Positions 1-8,200 of a stretch of 14,612 nucleotides of DNA are shown piece after piece. Origin of the DNA: Amoeboradix gromovi. Its lineage: Eukaryota > Sanchytriomycota > Sanchytriomycetes > Sanchytriales > Sanchytriaceae. The DNA is taken from NCBI GenBank assembly GCA_018985225.1, contig JADGIF010000208.1, forward strand, positions 1 to 14,612, given 5' to 3'. The notes beneath the pieces were generated by a model that searched no databases, was not told the DNA's origin, and worked only from the letters and a program-made list of their open reading frames with translations. The position numbers and the translations under genes were made by a program. Position 1 is the first letter of the stretch. Each line of letters starts with the position of its first letter.

Positions 1-170
1 GTTGACTCCTTGAGCTTTGGTAAAAAGATATCGGACATCTCTGCATTTTTGAGAATTTGTTTCAGAATTGTGTAGTTTTTGTACTCCTCGTTAAAAGTCC
101 TGATATCCGAGAAAATCGAGAATTTCCACTGAGAAACTAGCAATGCTAGATGCTTCGTTACAGTGATTTC
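1..170 (-). other. Open reading frame fragment running off the left edge, nature unknown
   Basis: On the minus strand a frame stays open for 56 codons from just after a TGA at 171-173 to the window edge. The predicted peptide is hydrophilic and helix-like, with stretches such as SDIRTFNEEYKNY and MSDIFLPKLKES, so it could be coding. An AG preceded by TTTCTC at about 129-136 could be a splice acceptor. The in-frame ATG at 36-38 could instead be the start of a gene whose body lies left of the window. I recognise no family. It could be an exon, part of the same degraded mobile element as the neighbouring nuclease relic, or a chance open frame. Confidence 0.2.
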
Positions 171-198
171 TCACGCTTTCACTACCCTGAGGCTGAAT

Positions 199-393
199 TC
201 AATAAGGATGTATATACTTGATGTATATGTTCCTTGCTGCCATATGATCTCTATCTGTCTTCAAATGACACTTTGCACAGGTTCAGGTTTCTAGATTAGT
301 TTTCTTTAGAGTGCCGCATATTGTACATGGCATCGAATTTCCATGCTTGCACCAGCTTATCAGTCTGAGACGAATGTATGCTGCACCTGCTAA
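199..393 (-). pseudogene. Decayed C-terminal fragment of a Fanzor/TnpB-family RNA-guided nuclease
   Basis: One minus-strand frame encodes the signature end of this family: CTICG (codons at 316-327 for the two cysteines), a short spacer, CAKC (268-279), then TDRDHMAARNI, then a stop TGA at 199-201. This is the CxxC...CxxC zinc ribbon followed by the RuvC-III motif (family pattern roughly RDxNAARNI). The catalytic-type aspartate codon is at 247-249. The usual asparagine of the motif is methionine here. An in-frame TGA at 283-285 splits the zinc ribbon and a TAA at 394-396 closes the frame upstream, so the copy is broken. I cannot find the RuvC-I and RuvC-II segments upstream. Fanzors are the eukaryotic relatives of the IS605/IS607 TnpB nucleases and are carried by transposons. 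No intact transposase or clear terminal repeats are visible nearby. A TnpB-like origin seems secure to me; whether it is Fanzor1 or Fanzor2 is not decidable. Confidence 0.62.
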
Positions 394-983
394 TTATTTC
401 TTTAGATTTGACATATTCAGGATTACATCCATTTATTCCATTTACCATTTGCGAATAGGAAGAATATCGAGTATTTGAGCTATTAGAAAATCTGGAAAAG
501 TCACGAAATTATATAGAAATGCATAAAAATTAGCGATATATGATTTATTCAAGAAAATAATCGAGCTGCCGCACCTTGGAGAACTCTAAATTTCAGGAAC
601 GAGTGATAAAAACAAGAATTCTTCAAAGGGCATACTTTATTTACATTAACTAAAAATCGAACACAAAATGTTGAAATAGTTCTCACTGTGCGTCCTAAAG
701 TTTCTAAATAGATTTATCGCGTCGATGTAGTAACCAATTACCATAATAATACGAAATGTTGCCGTTTAGTAATTCTTCTAGCTGAAGTTCTAAAATTACG
801 TCAGAGCTCGATATTCATTTTTTCATCCAAGAAAAATGTTTCCAAACAGTCACAGCCAGTAATATAATGCGTAATTGTACACAGATTGTTGGCAATCACG
901 ATTACGCTTATCATCTTTACCAAGGTGAGTTGATTGCGTAACTCCGTAGCATCCTACTTATTTAGTATGCATTATCAAGCAAG
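394..983. other. Non-coding stretch, nothing firmly recognisable
   Basis: No long open frame on either strand. Minus-strand open pieces, including about 54 codons at 549-713, show no family signature and are interrupted by stops in all frames. They may be mutated upstream parts of the nuclease relic, but I cannot show that. I see no tRNA-like box B motif, tandem repeat or CRISPR-like array. The right end must contain the 3' end of the neighbouring minus-strand gene. Confidence 0.4.
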
Positions 984-989
984 TTTATT
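984..989 (-). terminator. AATAAA poly(A) signal of the unknown helical-protein gene
   Basis: The minus strand reads AATAATAAAC; the AATAAA hexamer lies 32 nt past the TAG stop at 1022-1024. Its position suits a very short 3' UTR, as at the other genes of the window. Confidence 0.55.
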
Positions 990-1021
990 ATTTTAATTCA
1001 TATGAGGCAATTGATAAAAAC

Positions 1022-3232
1022 CTATCCATCAGTTTTCAATTGATTCCATGTCAACTCCATCATTTTTTCTACTATTGATTCCTGGCTTAAGTCTTCCAAA
1101 TATTTGTTTTGCTTTTCAATCATATTTCTCCTGCAATAATTAATGTTTTTTAGCCATATTTTAATCAGTCTTTGAAACAAGTAGTCTAAAATTGATAAAT
1201 CCAACAAATGCGGATTGTATTCCTTGCACTCATTCAAAATGTCAAATAAGTCATCTATTTCCATTTTATTCAGTAACATTTTGCTGGCAGTCACTCCTTG
1301 TTCATACAGATCATAGCAGTCACAAAATAATACCACGTGCATCAATTCCTTGATATTCAATGTATCTAGATACAGAATTTCGGGTGTGTTGTAGCTACTA
1401 CCAAAGTCTCTCCTATGAGATATCTCAATTATAAATTCATCCACATTTTCCACAACAAAGGACCTGAATGCACAGTGTAGCAATAACCCCATTTGGTTCC
1501 CTATTTCATTATGTAAGCTAAAGTATTCGTTCAATTCCTTGGTTAAGAATAATTTGCAGTTTGGTACAATTACTAACTTCGCTAAGTAGGTATCATACGC
1601 CATAACAATTAGCATTGAAATAACTTTTGAGTTGTTTTTATTCTTTGAGACCACACCTAATAAAGTGTGTAGTTTTAGTTCACTGAAGACATGTTTCTGC
1701 AGATATTCGAAGACATGATTAGGTGAATTAACTGCTATTAAGTCCGCCTGACAGCTGAAGAAGCCAGAGTTAATAAGATCTGGAATTCCAGTGCTAGTTG
1801 CCAAGAGGCTAAATCTTTTTAAAAATTGTAAGTTTGAGTGTTTTGATACTGAAAGGTATAGGAAAAGCCCATAAACACAGTCAGAATTACTTATAAACTC
1901 TAGCAATTGGTCCGCTGTTCTGCAGTGTAGTACAATAATCTCAAAGCTCCTATTTGAGGCCGTTGCTACTCTACTTGCCTTTAACTCTTTATTGTTGTAG
2001 TTTTTCATAACATAGCCTAGTATTCCAAATACGCTTGTGTCTCTTAGTTCAATGTTAGCGTTTTTAACGCACTTGAACAGCTCCACAATGTTATGAAATG
2101 TAAATTTTAAGAATTTGTCCAATTCAACATCTCTAGTTACACTTAGAACAACGTTTCTAACATTCCATTTCATTATATAGTGTACACGCCTAAGGATAAT
2201 GGCTAGATGCGGTCTTTCTATTCGGTTTCGAGCGTATTTTATTAATCTCTTCCATATGCAGATCAAAGCAACAATTAAATGCGAATGCTGTATCAAAGAG
2301 TCGTTTAGCATAAACGCGGAATCCTGCAGTAGCTTCTCAAGTATGTTAAATACTAAACTACAGCCAATATGAGAATACGATAGGTTTGAAAACAAGAAAA
2401 CCAAGGACTGAAAAACTGAAAAATTAGCTTTAACATCTAATCCGTTATAAAAGTCTACGATTCTACTTTTGAATAATAGCTCACTTATTTTTGTGGCGTT
2501 TGACTTGGAGTAAATTCTGTGTTTCAGAATCGACAACAACATTCGCAAGCTTAGTTTATGAGCCAATGAATACACAAATGCATTTGCTACGCATATGGGT
2601 GTAGGATGAAGCTTCTGCTGTCTTGTTAGCAGTTTAATTAGCTTTTCAACATCAACTCCTGATAATTCGCTTACATTCAACGAATCAAGAATAGTCAAGA
2701 ATTTAAAGTGATGATGATATTTATTCCATCTATATGCCAGCTTTATCAAATTTACAATAATCCTGGAACGATTTTTATCAATTTGACTAGTTAGCAACAG
2801 ATGCAACATATTTGAAAAGCAGTTTGGAAAGTCACGCAATGTAATTTGCAATGACACAAATAGCAATAAATGGGTACATCCCAATACACCATTAAGTATC
2901 TCATCGGTAGTGTCATGATATGGTACCAAGGTCATATACTTTAACAAGCTGGCTATTGGGATTAATCTCGTAAGCTCATTGGAATAGCATCTACTTATTA
3001 ATGTGATTAGAATGCCGATATTTTCCATGTTCGCTTTTAAATATTCGGGCGGCTTGTCTGTTGTCCAGGTACTCACAATATCTACCATTTTCTGGAAATG
3101 TTGAATGCTTAGCTTATATCTTTTTACGACTTCAATTAGCATAGCAACGTCTCTAGGTTCAAATACATCCAAAAAATGGGACATAAGTTCCTCATCTAAA
3201 GTAGGCTTTTTTTTAGTTAAGAAGCGTTCCAT
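1022..3232 (-). CDS. Unrecognised 736-residue alpha-helical protein
   Basis: A single uninterrupted frame of 736 codons, ATG at 3230-3232 to TAG at 1022-1024. I do not recognise the family. The protein opens with a short basic stretch (MERFLTKKK). The rest is dense in leucine, isoleucine and valine spaced as amphipathic helices throughout, which suggests a helical-repeat fold of the HEAT/ARM, PPR-like or FASTK-like kind. I see no RAP domain at the C-terminus, no catalytic motif, no convincing signal peptide and no clear membrane span. Scattered cysteines form no zinc-binding pattern. The start is supported by a strong pyrimidine-rich splice acceptor ending only 6 nt upstream, and there is an AATAAA just after the stop. 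It lies 181 nt downstream of the CLC antiporter gene on the same strand. It is probably a fast-evolving member of a known helical-repeat family or a lineage-specific gene. That the frame is a real gene is near certain from its length; the function is unknown. Confidence 0.85.
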   Translation of the reverse strand: MERFLTKKKPTLDEELMSHFLDVFEPRDVAMLIEVVKRYKLSIQHFQKMVDIVSTWTTDKPPEYLKANMENIGILITLISRCYSNELTRLIPIASLLKYMTLVPYHDTTDEILNGVLGCTHLLLFVSLQITLRDFPNCFSNMLHLLLTSQIDKNRSRIIVNLIKLAYRWNKYHHHFKFLTILDSLNVSELSGVDVEKLIKLLTRQQKLHPTPICVANAFVYSLAHKLSLRMLLSILKHRIYSKSNATKISELLFKSRIVDFYNGLDVKANFSVFQSLVFLFSNLSYSHIGCSLVFNILEKLLQDSAFMLNDSLIQHSHLIVALICIWKRLIKYARNRIERPHLAIILRRVHYIMKWNVRNVVLSVTRDVELDKFLKFTFHNIVELFKCVKNANIELRDTSVFGILGYVMKNYNNKELKASRVATASNRSFEIIVLHCRTADQLLEFISNSDCVYGLFLYLSVSKHSNLQFLKRFSLLATSTGIPDLINSGFFSCQADLIAVNSPNHVFEYLQKHVFSELKLHTLLGVVSKNKNNSKVISMLIVMAYDTYLAKLVIVPNCKLFLTKELNEYFSLHNEIGNQMGLLLHCAFRSFVVENVDEFIIEISHRRDFGSSYNTPEILYLDTLNIKELMHVVLFCDCYDLYEQGVTASKMLLNKMEIDDLFDILNECKEYNPHLLDLSILDYLFQRLIKIWLKNINYCRRNMIEKQNKYLEDLSQESIVEKMMELTWNQLKTDG

Positions 3233-3238
3233 TCGGGG

Positions 3239-3255
3239 CTGAAATGTAAGAAAAA
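3239..3255 (-). promoter_or_regulatory. Splice-acceptor-like site just before the start codon
   Basis: The minus strand reads TTTTTCTTACATTTCAG, then six bases, then the ATG at 3232. This is a textbook 3' splice site with a pyrimidine tract. It could close a short 5'-UTR intron (a GT about 30 nt upstream of the AG, after ACTAG, is available) or accept a trans-spliced leader. Either would leave a 6-nt 5' UTR contribution before the ATG. Confidence 0.5.
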
Positions 3256-3392
3256 TTCATGAAAACACCTAGTTCCTTCCCGAATAGCTCGCGAGAAGTA
3301 GTGCTTTGCAAACAGGGAAGCCAGATAACTAGCGCACAAATATAATTTTACAATTAAGCAAAGTTTAGGCATTACCGCTTAGCTATATTCTA

Positions 3393-3398
3393 TTTATT
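3393..3398 (-). terminator. AATAAA poly(A) signal of the CLC gene
   Basis: The minus strand reads GATGAAATAAATAG, with AATAAA 15 nt past the TAG stop at 3414-3416. Confidence 0.55.
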
Positions 3399-3413
3399 TC
3401 ATCTTTGGCTTTC

Positions 3414-5192
3414 CTAGATACTCCTTATATAATTCACCAGGTCTTTCTTCAGTATGCTACCAACAAGCCTTCCTTGGTAGCAAACGCAGCCAACATCCAA
3501 TTCCATTTTCACAAATACTTGACAGCATATCGATATAGGGGTATCTCTGTCGAATGCAAATGTTGGTTTAATAAATTGATACACATTTAGCTCATTAATC
3601 ATCTCTATGGCGTCATCGTCTGGTGTAAGAGTTTCCTCATTGTTACAGACTATTTTAGTGTTTTTTGCATAGCCGTAGTATTTGCAGATGTATGTTATCG
3701 CATCCTCGTCCAACACACCTAGTAAATTATTGTTTTCGACAATATAAACTAGACCTAGATCAAACCGCATTAGCTCCGAGATTGTAATTCCAGGAGAGAT
3801 ACAATTCAAATCATCAGCGGATGTCATAATAGTTGACAATGGCTGGGTAGCCAACCTAAATAAAATTGTTTTGTCTTTTAAATTTTCAAGTTGTGGCAGA
3901 TATGGGTATTTGTTGATTTTGATAAGCTCGTCGTAAATGCCGGCGCCATATAACCCACCAACATATTTACTGGTTAATATTGCAGTCATTATGGGTATTA
4001 CAAAATACGGAGTATTAGTCAATTCAAACATTATTACAACCAAGCTCAAAGTCATTCTTGTAGTGCCACTTAAAAAGGCTGCAGCACCGATTAATGAATA
4101 CAAACCAGAATTGACTGTTACAAATAAATTGACAACAATTCCTAGAATCCTACCACATATAGCCCCAATAACCATAGAGGGAATGAATATGCCACTGGGT
4201 ATTAGGGAACCAAAAGTTAACACCATTAGTAGTGATTTTAATAGCATTGCAAATACTAGTTGCAACAAATTAGTAACCGCAATACTGGTATTGCACAATG
4301 GTAGATCTGGATGACATGGTTGTAGCAGCACTTGGATTAACTCTGAATTGCTAATATAAGTAAACTCCAAAAAATAACTGCTAGCACTTGTTAATAAACC
4401 CAATATAATCACTTGGTCGAAAGTCTTACCCATAGTCTGTCTTTTTTTATTGAACTTTATAAAGTAGCGGCCAAAATAACCACCGCAAACACCCAGCAAT
4501 ATAAAAATGAAATATTCAAGAAAATGAAAACTGTTGACGTAATTTACTTTGAAGATCACTGACTTACCATTATTGAATGGATTGAGGAACTGAAGAGTTA
4601 CCAATGAAATTAAAGATGCCAAAGTACATTTCCACATGATGCTAGGGTTGAAGTTATGGCTTACTTCCTCAAAAGAGAACAAAACACCACCAATAGGAGT
4701 ACCAAATGCACAGCTGACTCCTGCACTAGCTGCTGCTGAGAGCAATGGCAAATTTAGATCTGCTAAAAATTGGGATTGCAAGGCAACCGCTATATGTACC
4801 AAGGGACCTTCTTTACCTAACATTAGTCCACTCGCTACACCGTATACAAGCCCAAATGCCTTGATAATAAGAGTTTTAACATCTAAATATCGTGGCAAAC
4901 TGACGTTACTCAAAATCACCTTGACTTGAGGTATTCCACTTCCACTTGCTTGGGGTGCTAGCGTGGTAAGAAGAGTGCCGATAACTGAGAACAAGACACT
5001 ATAAAATACATAATGTGCCATGTTACCATATGCAAAGTCATTGGAGCACTGCATTCGGTTTAGATACCAAATTGGACAGTATCCCAACCTTAAATCGCTG
5101 AGGTATTCGCTGCATATATCTATTATGTAAACAATGGCGGCAAATAATATAGAAGATACTACAAGAGAAAGCCAGTAGAATATTGGAGACAT
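3414..5192 (-). CDS. CLC-type chloride/proton antiporter (ClC-3/4/5-like, endosomal)
   Basis: 592 residues, ATG at 5190-5192 to TAG at 3414-3416, no intron. The family moves chloride against protons across endosomal and lysosomal membranes and supports acidification by the V-ATPase. Signature motifs appear in order: GSGIP at about 84-88, GKEGPLVH at 126-133 with the gating glutamate at 128, FSFEEV at 172-177 with the proton glutamate (probably 176) that marks exchangers rather than channels, and GIFIP at 334-338. A tyrosine at about 396 suits the inner gate. Two C-terminal CBS domains cover about 447-592, and the last carries GRLVGSILKKD, close to the ClC-3/4/5 pattern. The protein is short: relatives run to about 750-870 residues with a cytosolic N-terminal tail of roughly 100 residues. 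Here translation begins almost directly at the first membrane helix. The talin stop lies only 40 nt upstream, so there is no room for a normal upstream exon. The N-terminus is either truly reduced or supplied by an exon I cannot see. Confidence 0.9.
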   Translation of the reverse strand: MSPIFYWLSLVVSSILFAAIVYIIDICSEYLSDLRLGYCPIWYLNRMQCSNDFAYGNMAHYVFYSVLFSVIGTLLTTLAPQASGSGIPQVKVILSNVSLPRYLDVKTLIIKAFGLVYGVASGLMLGKEGPLVHIAVALQSQFLADLNLPLLSAAASAGVSCAFGTPIGGVLFSFEEVSHNFNPSIMWKCTLASLISLVTLQFLNPFNNGKSVIFKVNYVNSFHFLEYFIFILLGVCGGYFGRYFIKFNKKRQTMGKTFDQVIILGLLTSASSYFLEFTYISNSELIQVLLQPCHPDLPLCNTSIAVTNLLQLVFAMLLKSLLMVLTFGSLIPSGIFIPSMVIGAICGRILGIVVNLFVTVNSGLYSLIGAAAFLSGTTRMTLSLVVIMFELTNTPYFVIPIMTAILTSKYVGGLYGAGIYDELIKINKYPYLPQLENLKDKTILFRLATQPLSTIMTSADDLNCISPGITISELMRFDLGLVYIVENNNLLGVLDEDAITYICKYYGYAKNTKIVCNNEETLTPDDDAIEMINELNVYQFIKPTFAFDRDTPISICCQVFVKMELDVGCVCYQGRLVGSILKKDLVNYIRSI

Positions 5193-5204
5193 GGGGGTTA
5201 TGAT

Positions 5205-5218
5205 CTATGAACAACAAA
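5205..5218 (-). promoter_or_regulatory. Possible splice acceptor before the CLC start
   Basis: The minus strand reads ATTTGTTGTTCATAG, followed by 12 bases and the CLC ATG. The tract is T-rich but weaker than the one at 3239-3255. It sits in the 40-nt gap between the talin stop and the CLC start, where no ordinary promoter fits, so it would be the place for a leader to be trans-spliced if that happens here. Confidence 0.25.
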
Positions 5219-5231
5219 TTGTAGAGCATTG

Positions 5232-5237
5232 TTTATT
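5232..5237 (-). terminator. AATAAA poly(A) signal overlapping the talin stop codon
   Basis: The last lysine codon, the TAA stop and the next base together spell AATAAA, with more A-rich sequence around it. Cleavage 10-30 nt further on would fall in the 40-nt gap or at the start of the CLC reading frame. Confidence 0.45.
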
Positions 5238-8200
5238 TTTTAAATGTGCCACCCGGTCTCATTGTACCAGTCTTTAACATTGTGTCTTCTGGTTTTACAT
5301 ATTTGTCTTTTCTCATTCCTGCAAGTCTGTTTCTTGCCTTTTCTAGTTCCTTCTCCATCTTCAAAATTTCTGTTTGCGCATCCATTTCTCCAATTCTTCC
5401 ACGTACACCGCTTTGTTTAGCATCACTAAACACAGCATTGTCGTCTGGCTGTATCTTGTCTTCTACAGTCTTCACCAGGTTTTCGACTGCGCTGGTGACT
5501 TGTTTTCCTGCAGCTTTTAACCTAAGCTGTGCTTGACTTTCCAAGTCCACCTTAACACTAGCACTGGCTATTAAATGGGCACAACTACTCGCAATGCTTC
5601 TAGCCACTACTACGATTTTCTCAGGCTGCGATTTGCCCTTTGCTGAGTCATTAACCAATGTGACTAGATCACCAACAGCAGCAACAACTACCTTGGCGGC
5701 ACTTACTAAACCATCACTCCAAGTTCCATCGTTGTAAAACATTTCCTTTTCTTTCTTAACCTCTTTAACAACTTTAGAACTAATCTCTCGCTGCACACCT
5801 GTTGCTGCTTTGATCAGCGCACTACTAGCAGCAATAACTGCCCTAGCAATTTCAGCGCAAACCTCTTCAAATGTCATTTCTTCACCGTTTGTGCGTGGTG
5901 CAAATGTCATTTTTGCTAATTTCTTTGAAGCAATATCGATTGCATTAGCAGCAGATATAAGTTCTTGTTCTGCAATATAGTTTGGATCATCTTGGTCAAC
6001 ATATCCATCAGGTCCCATCAGCTTAGCAATATCTGTAATGCCGCTGATGGCCGCACCCACTTTGCGAGCGGCATCCTCCATTGATTGTTTGTCCATGTTG
6101 GGATCATTCAAAGTCGTTAGAAGCTGATTAAAAGTATCAAAAAACATTTTCATGTTCTGCTTCATCTTTGACTTTTGCATATCTGGCGCATTCTCGATGG
6201 AAGCACGTGTGGTTCTAATTAGTTCATCAACCATCTTCTTTGAATCATTCAGCTTGACAACTAGCTCCTCTTTTTTGTTGAATGCGCTCATCATGTGAGC
6301 TACGCTACCAGCAACATCTCTTGTACATTTTAAAACATCATCTGGTAAAGCAGTTCCTTCAGCTAAATCAGTTGAAAAATACCGTGTGAATCACCCATTA
6401 GCAAGTCTTCTTGCATTCTTAAATTACCCATTACCGCATTAATAGCTTTTAAAGCTCGAGTCTTGTCATCAGACACGCTTTCGACAGATTTGTAAAATTG
6501 TGCTATTTGTTGAGCTGCTTTTTTGGCAGCTAATGGAAGAGTAGAAGTAAACTCTGGGTCATTTTGGGGTCTACCACAGACTTGCATTGCAGTGCTTATC
6601 AACTCATTCATACTAGAGCTCATTAAAGCAGCAGATTTTAACAATTCAATTTGTGTCAATTTGTCGGCACTTGTGATACTGGCTATTGCGCTCTTACTCA
6701 ACACCCAAACCTCTTCCAGATGTTTGGCTGATTTATCACTGTATTCGCCCAAAGAATTCATACTTGTTGCTGTGGCGCTTATAATTCCCTTGACATCTTC
6801 CATTAATCGCTTGACTCCTTTTTGGATATCCTCATGCACATCTTTGAACTTTTTGTCGTTCTGCATTGGCTCAAATTGACCTGCTTCGGCAAATACTAAT
6901 GTAGACTCAATTTGATTCATCACATTTTCATTTATATGTGAGACGGCAGTTTCTGTCTGACTTAGCCCTGGGTTTGCATTCTTTACACTTGTGATTAGTA
7001 AGCCCACCCTGCTACTAACATCTCTACTTGCTGCATTTAGTGAGGACTTGTTACTTGTTTCCATCGGCCTCATTACACAATTTCCAAGCATACTCAGATA
7101 GGTCGTTAAACCAAGGCATAGCAGTTTGATGTTTGAGTCGATTTGACTCTTTGTTGATGTTTCTGCTACCTTTAGGGCAATTTGCAATGACTGTTGCATG
7201 TTAAGTAACCTAACAGGTATCATTGGAATTCTTTCGTGCAGCTCCGATTGATCTTTACCTATAAATCCAGCCAAAGAGCTAATACTCATTATCAGTTCTC
7301 TGCATTCGTTTAAGAATGATGCCAAGGGTACTATTGCTCCGCTTACCTTATTATAGTCTGTAATTATAGAGTTTTGATGATTTACAATCTGGTCTTTGGA
7401 CTGGTTGATTAGCTGATCCAACACGCTTGATGACTCCCAATAAGATGAAATAGCATTTAGTCTAGCAACGACTTTGCTCTTGTCATCTGTGGTATCATTT
7501 CCATCCTTTATTGCTGTGTGTAGATCCAGAATACTCTCAGTCAAGTCTTTTAGTAGTTGTACCATGTCTACTTGCTTCGATTTGTTGTCTTTAATAGATG
7601 CCTCAGCTAATAGTTGCTTGTTCAAGTGCTCAAATTCATCTATCAGCTTAAACATAAACGTAGCATCAATGCTTTTCTCTGCTTCAATAAGATCCAGTAA
7701 AACATTAACGGCATCTACGGTTTGGTTCTCATTCGCGTCAACCCTGACAAGTCCGTCTGTCGCACATTTCAATAAAGTGGCATCCAAGTCAATCAGTAAA
7801 TTCTGCAATTTATCACTTTGCGACTCCATCTTCTTATTAAGCGGACTCTGTTCATCTAATGCTCTTAGCAGCCCTGTTTTAGCGTCTTTTATTTGTTTGC
7901 TACTGTTGTTGATTTGATTTGCAACGTTCGAATTTCCAGGGTTCAGGCCAAGCAACATCATGGAGTTTGAAGCGTTGTCAAGTGCTCTATAAATCTTTCT
8001 ACTCACATCTAAAACGGGTTTAATGTTTATGATTGATTTAGAACTAAACTGAGTAGGTGTACCACTGAACTGCGGTGACCTTAAGTAAGTTATTATTCCA
8101 GATACTCCTTCCAATATTCCATTTGCATGTGATATGGTTAAATCTTTGTTTGCAACATCACTCATATTTGTGGAGTACAATTTAACAGCTTGAACAAATT

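Noticed and set aside
549-713. A 54-codon minus-strand open frame considered as a RuvC-I/II part of the nuclease relic
   Set aside because: No D or E motif of that family is visible, and a frame of this length is expected by chance in AT-rich DNA.
1-1020. tRNA, CRISPR-like array or tandem repeats
   Set aside because: No box A/B pair, no regularly spaced direct repeats and no clear terminal inverted repeats were seen by eye.
3937-4929. Plus-strand open frames of 97 and 125 codons opposite the CLC gene
   Set aside because: They are antisense shadows of the CLC membrane and CBS-coding region.
5038-5229. A 63-codon minus-strand frame starting with ATG at 5229
   Set aside because: It is a shifted frame over the conserved start of the CLC protein. 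I tested it as a missing CLC N-terminus, but the only GT..AG pair available is about 11 nt, too short to believe.
6294-6363. Two separate genes, a 2116-residue talin head/rod and a 353-residue I/LWEQ protein
   Set aside because: The gap is explained by a 20-nt GT..AG intron; joined, the length and domain order match full talin.
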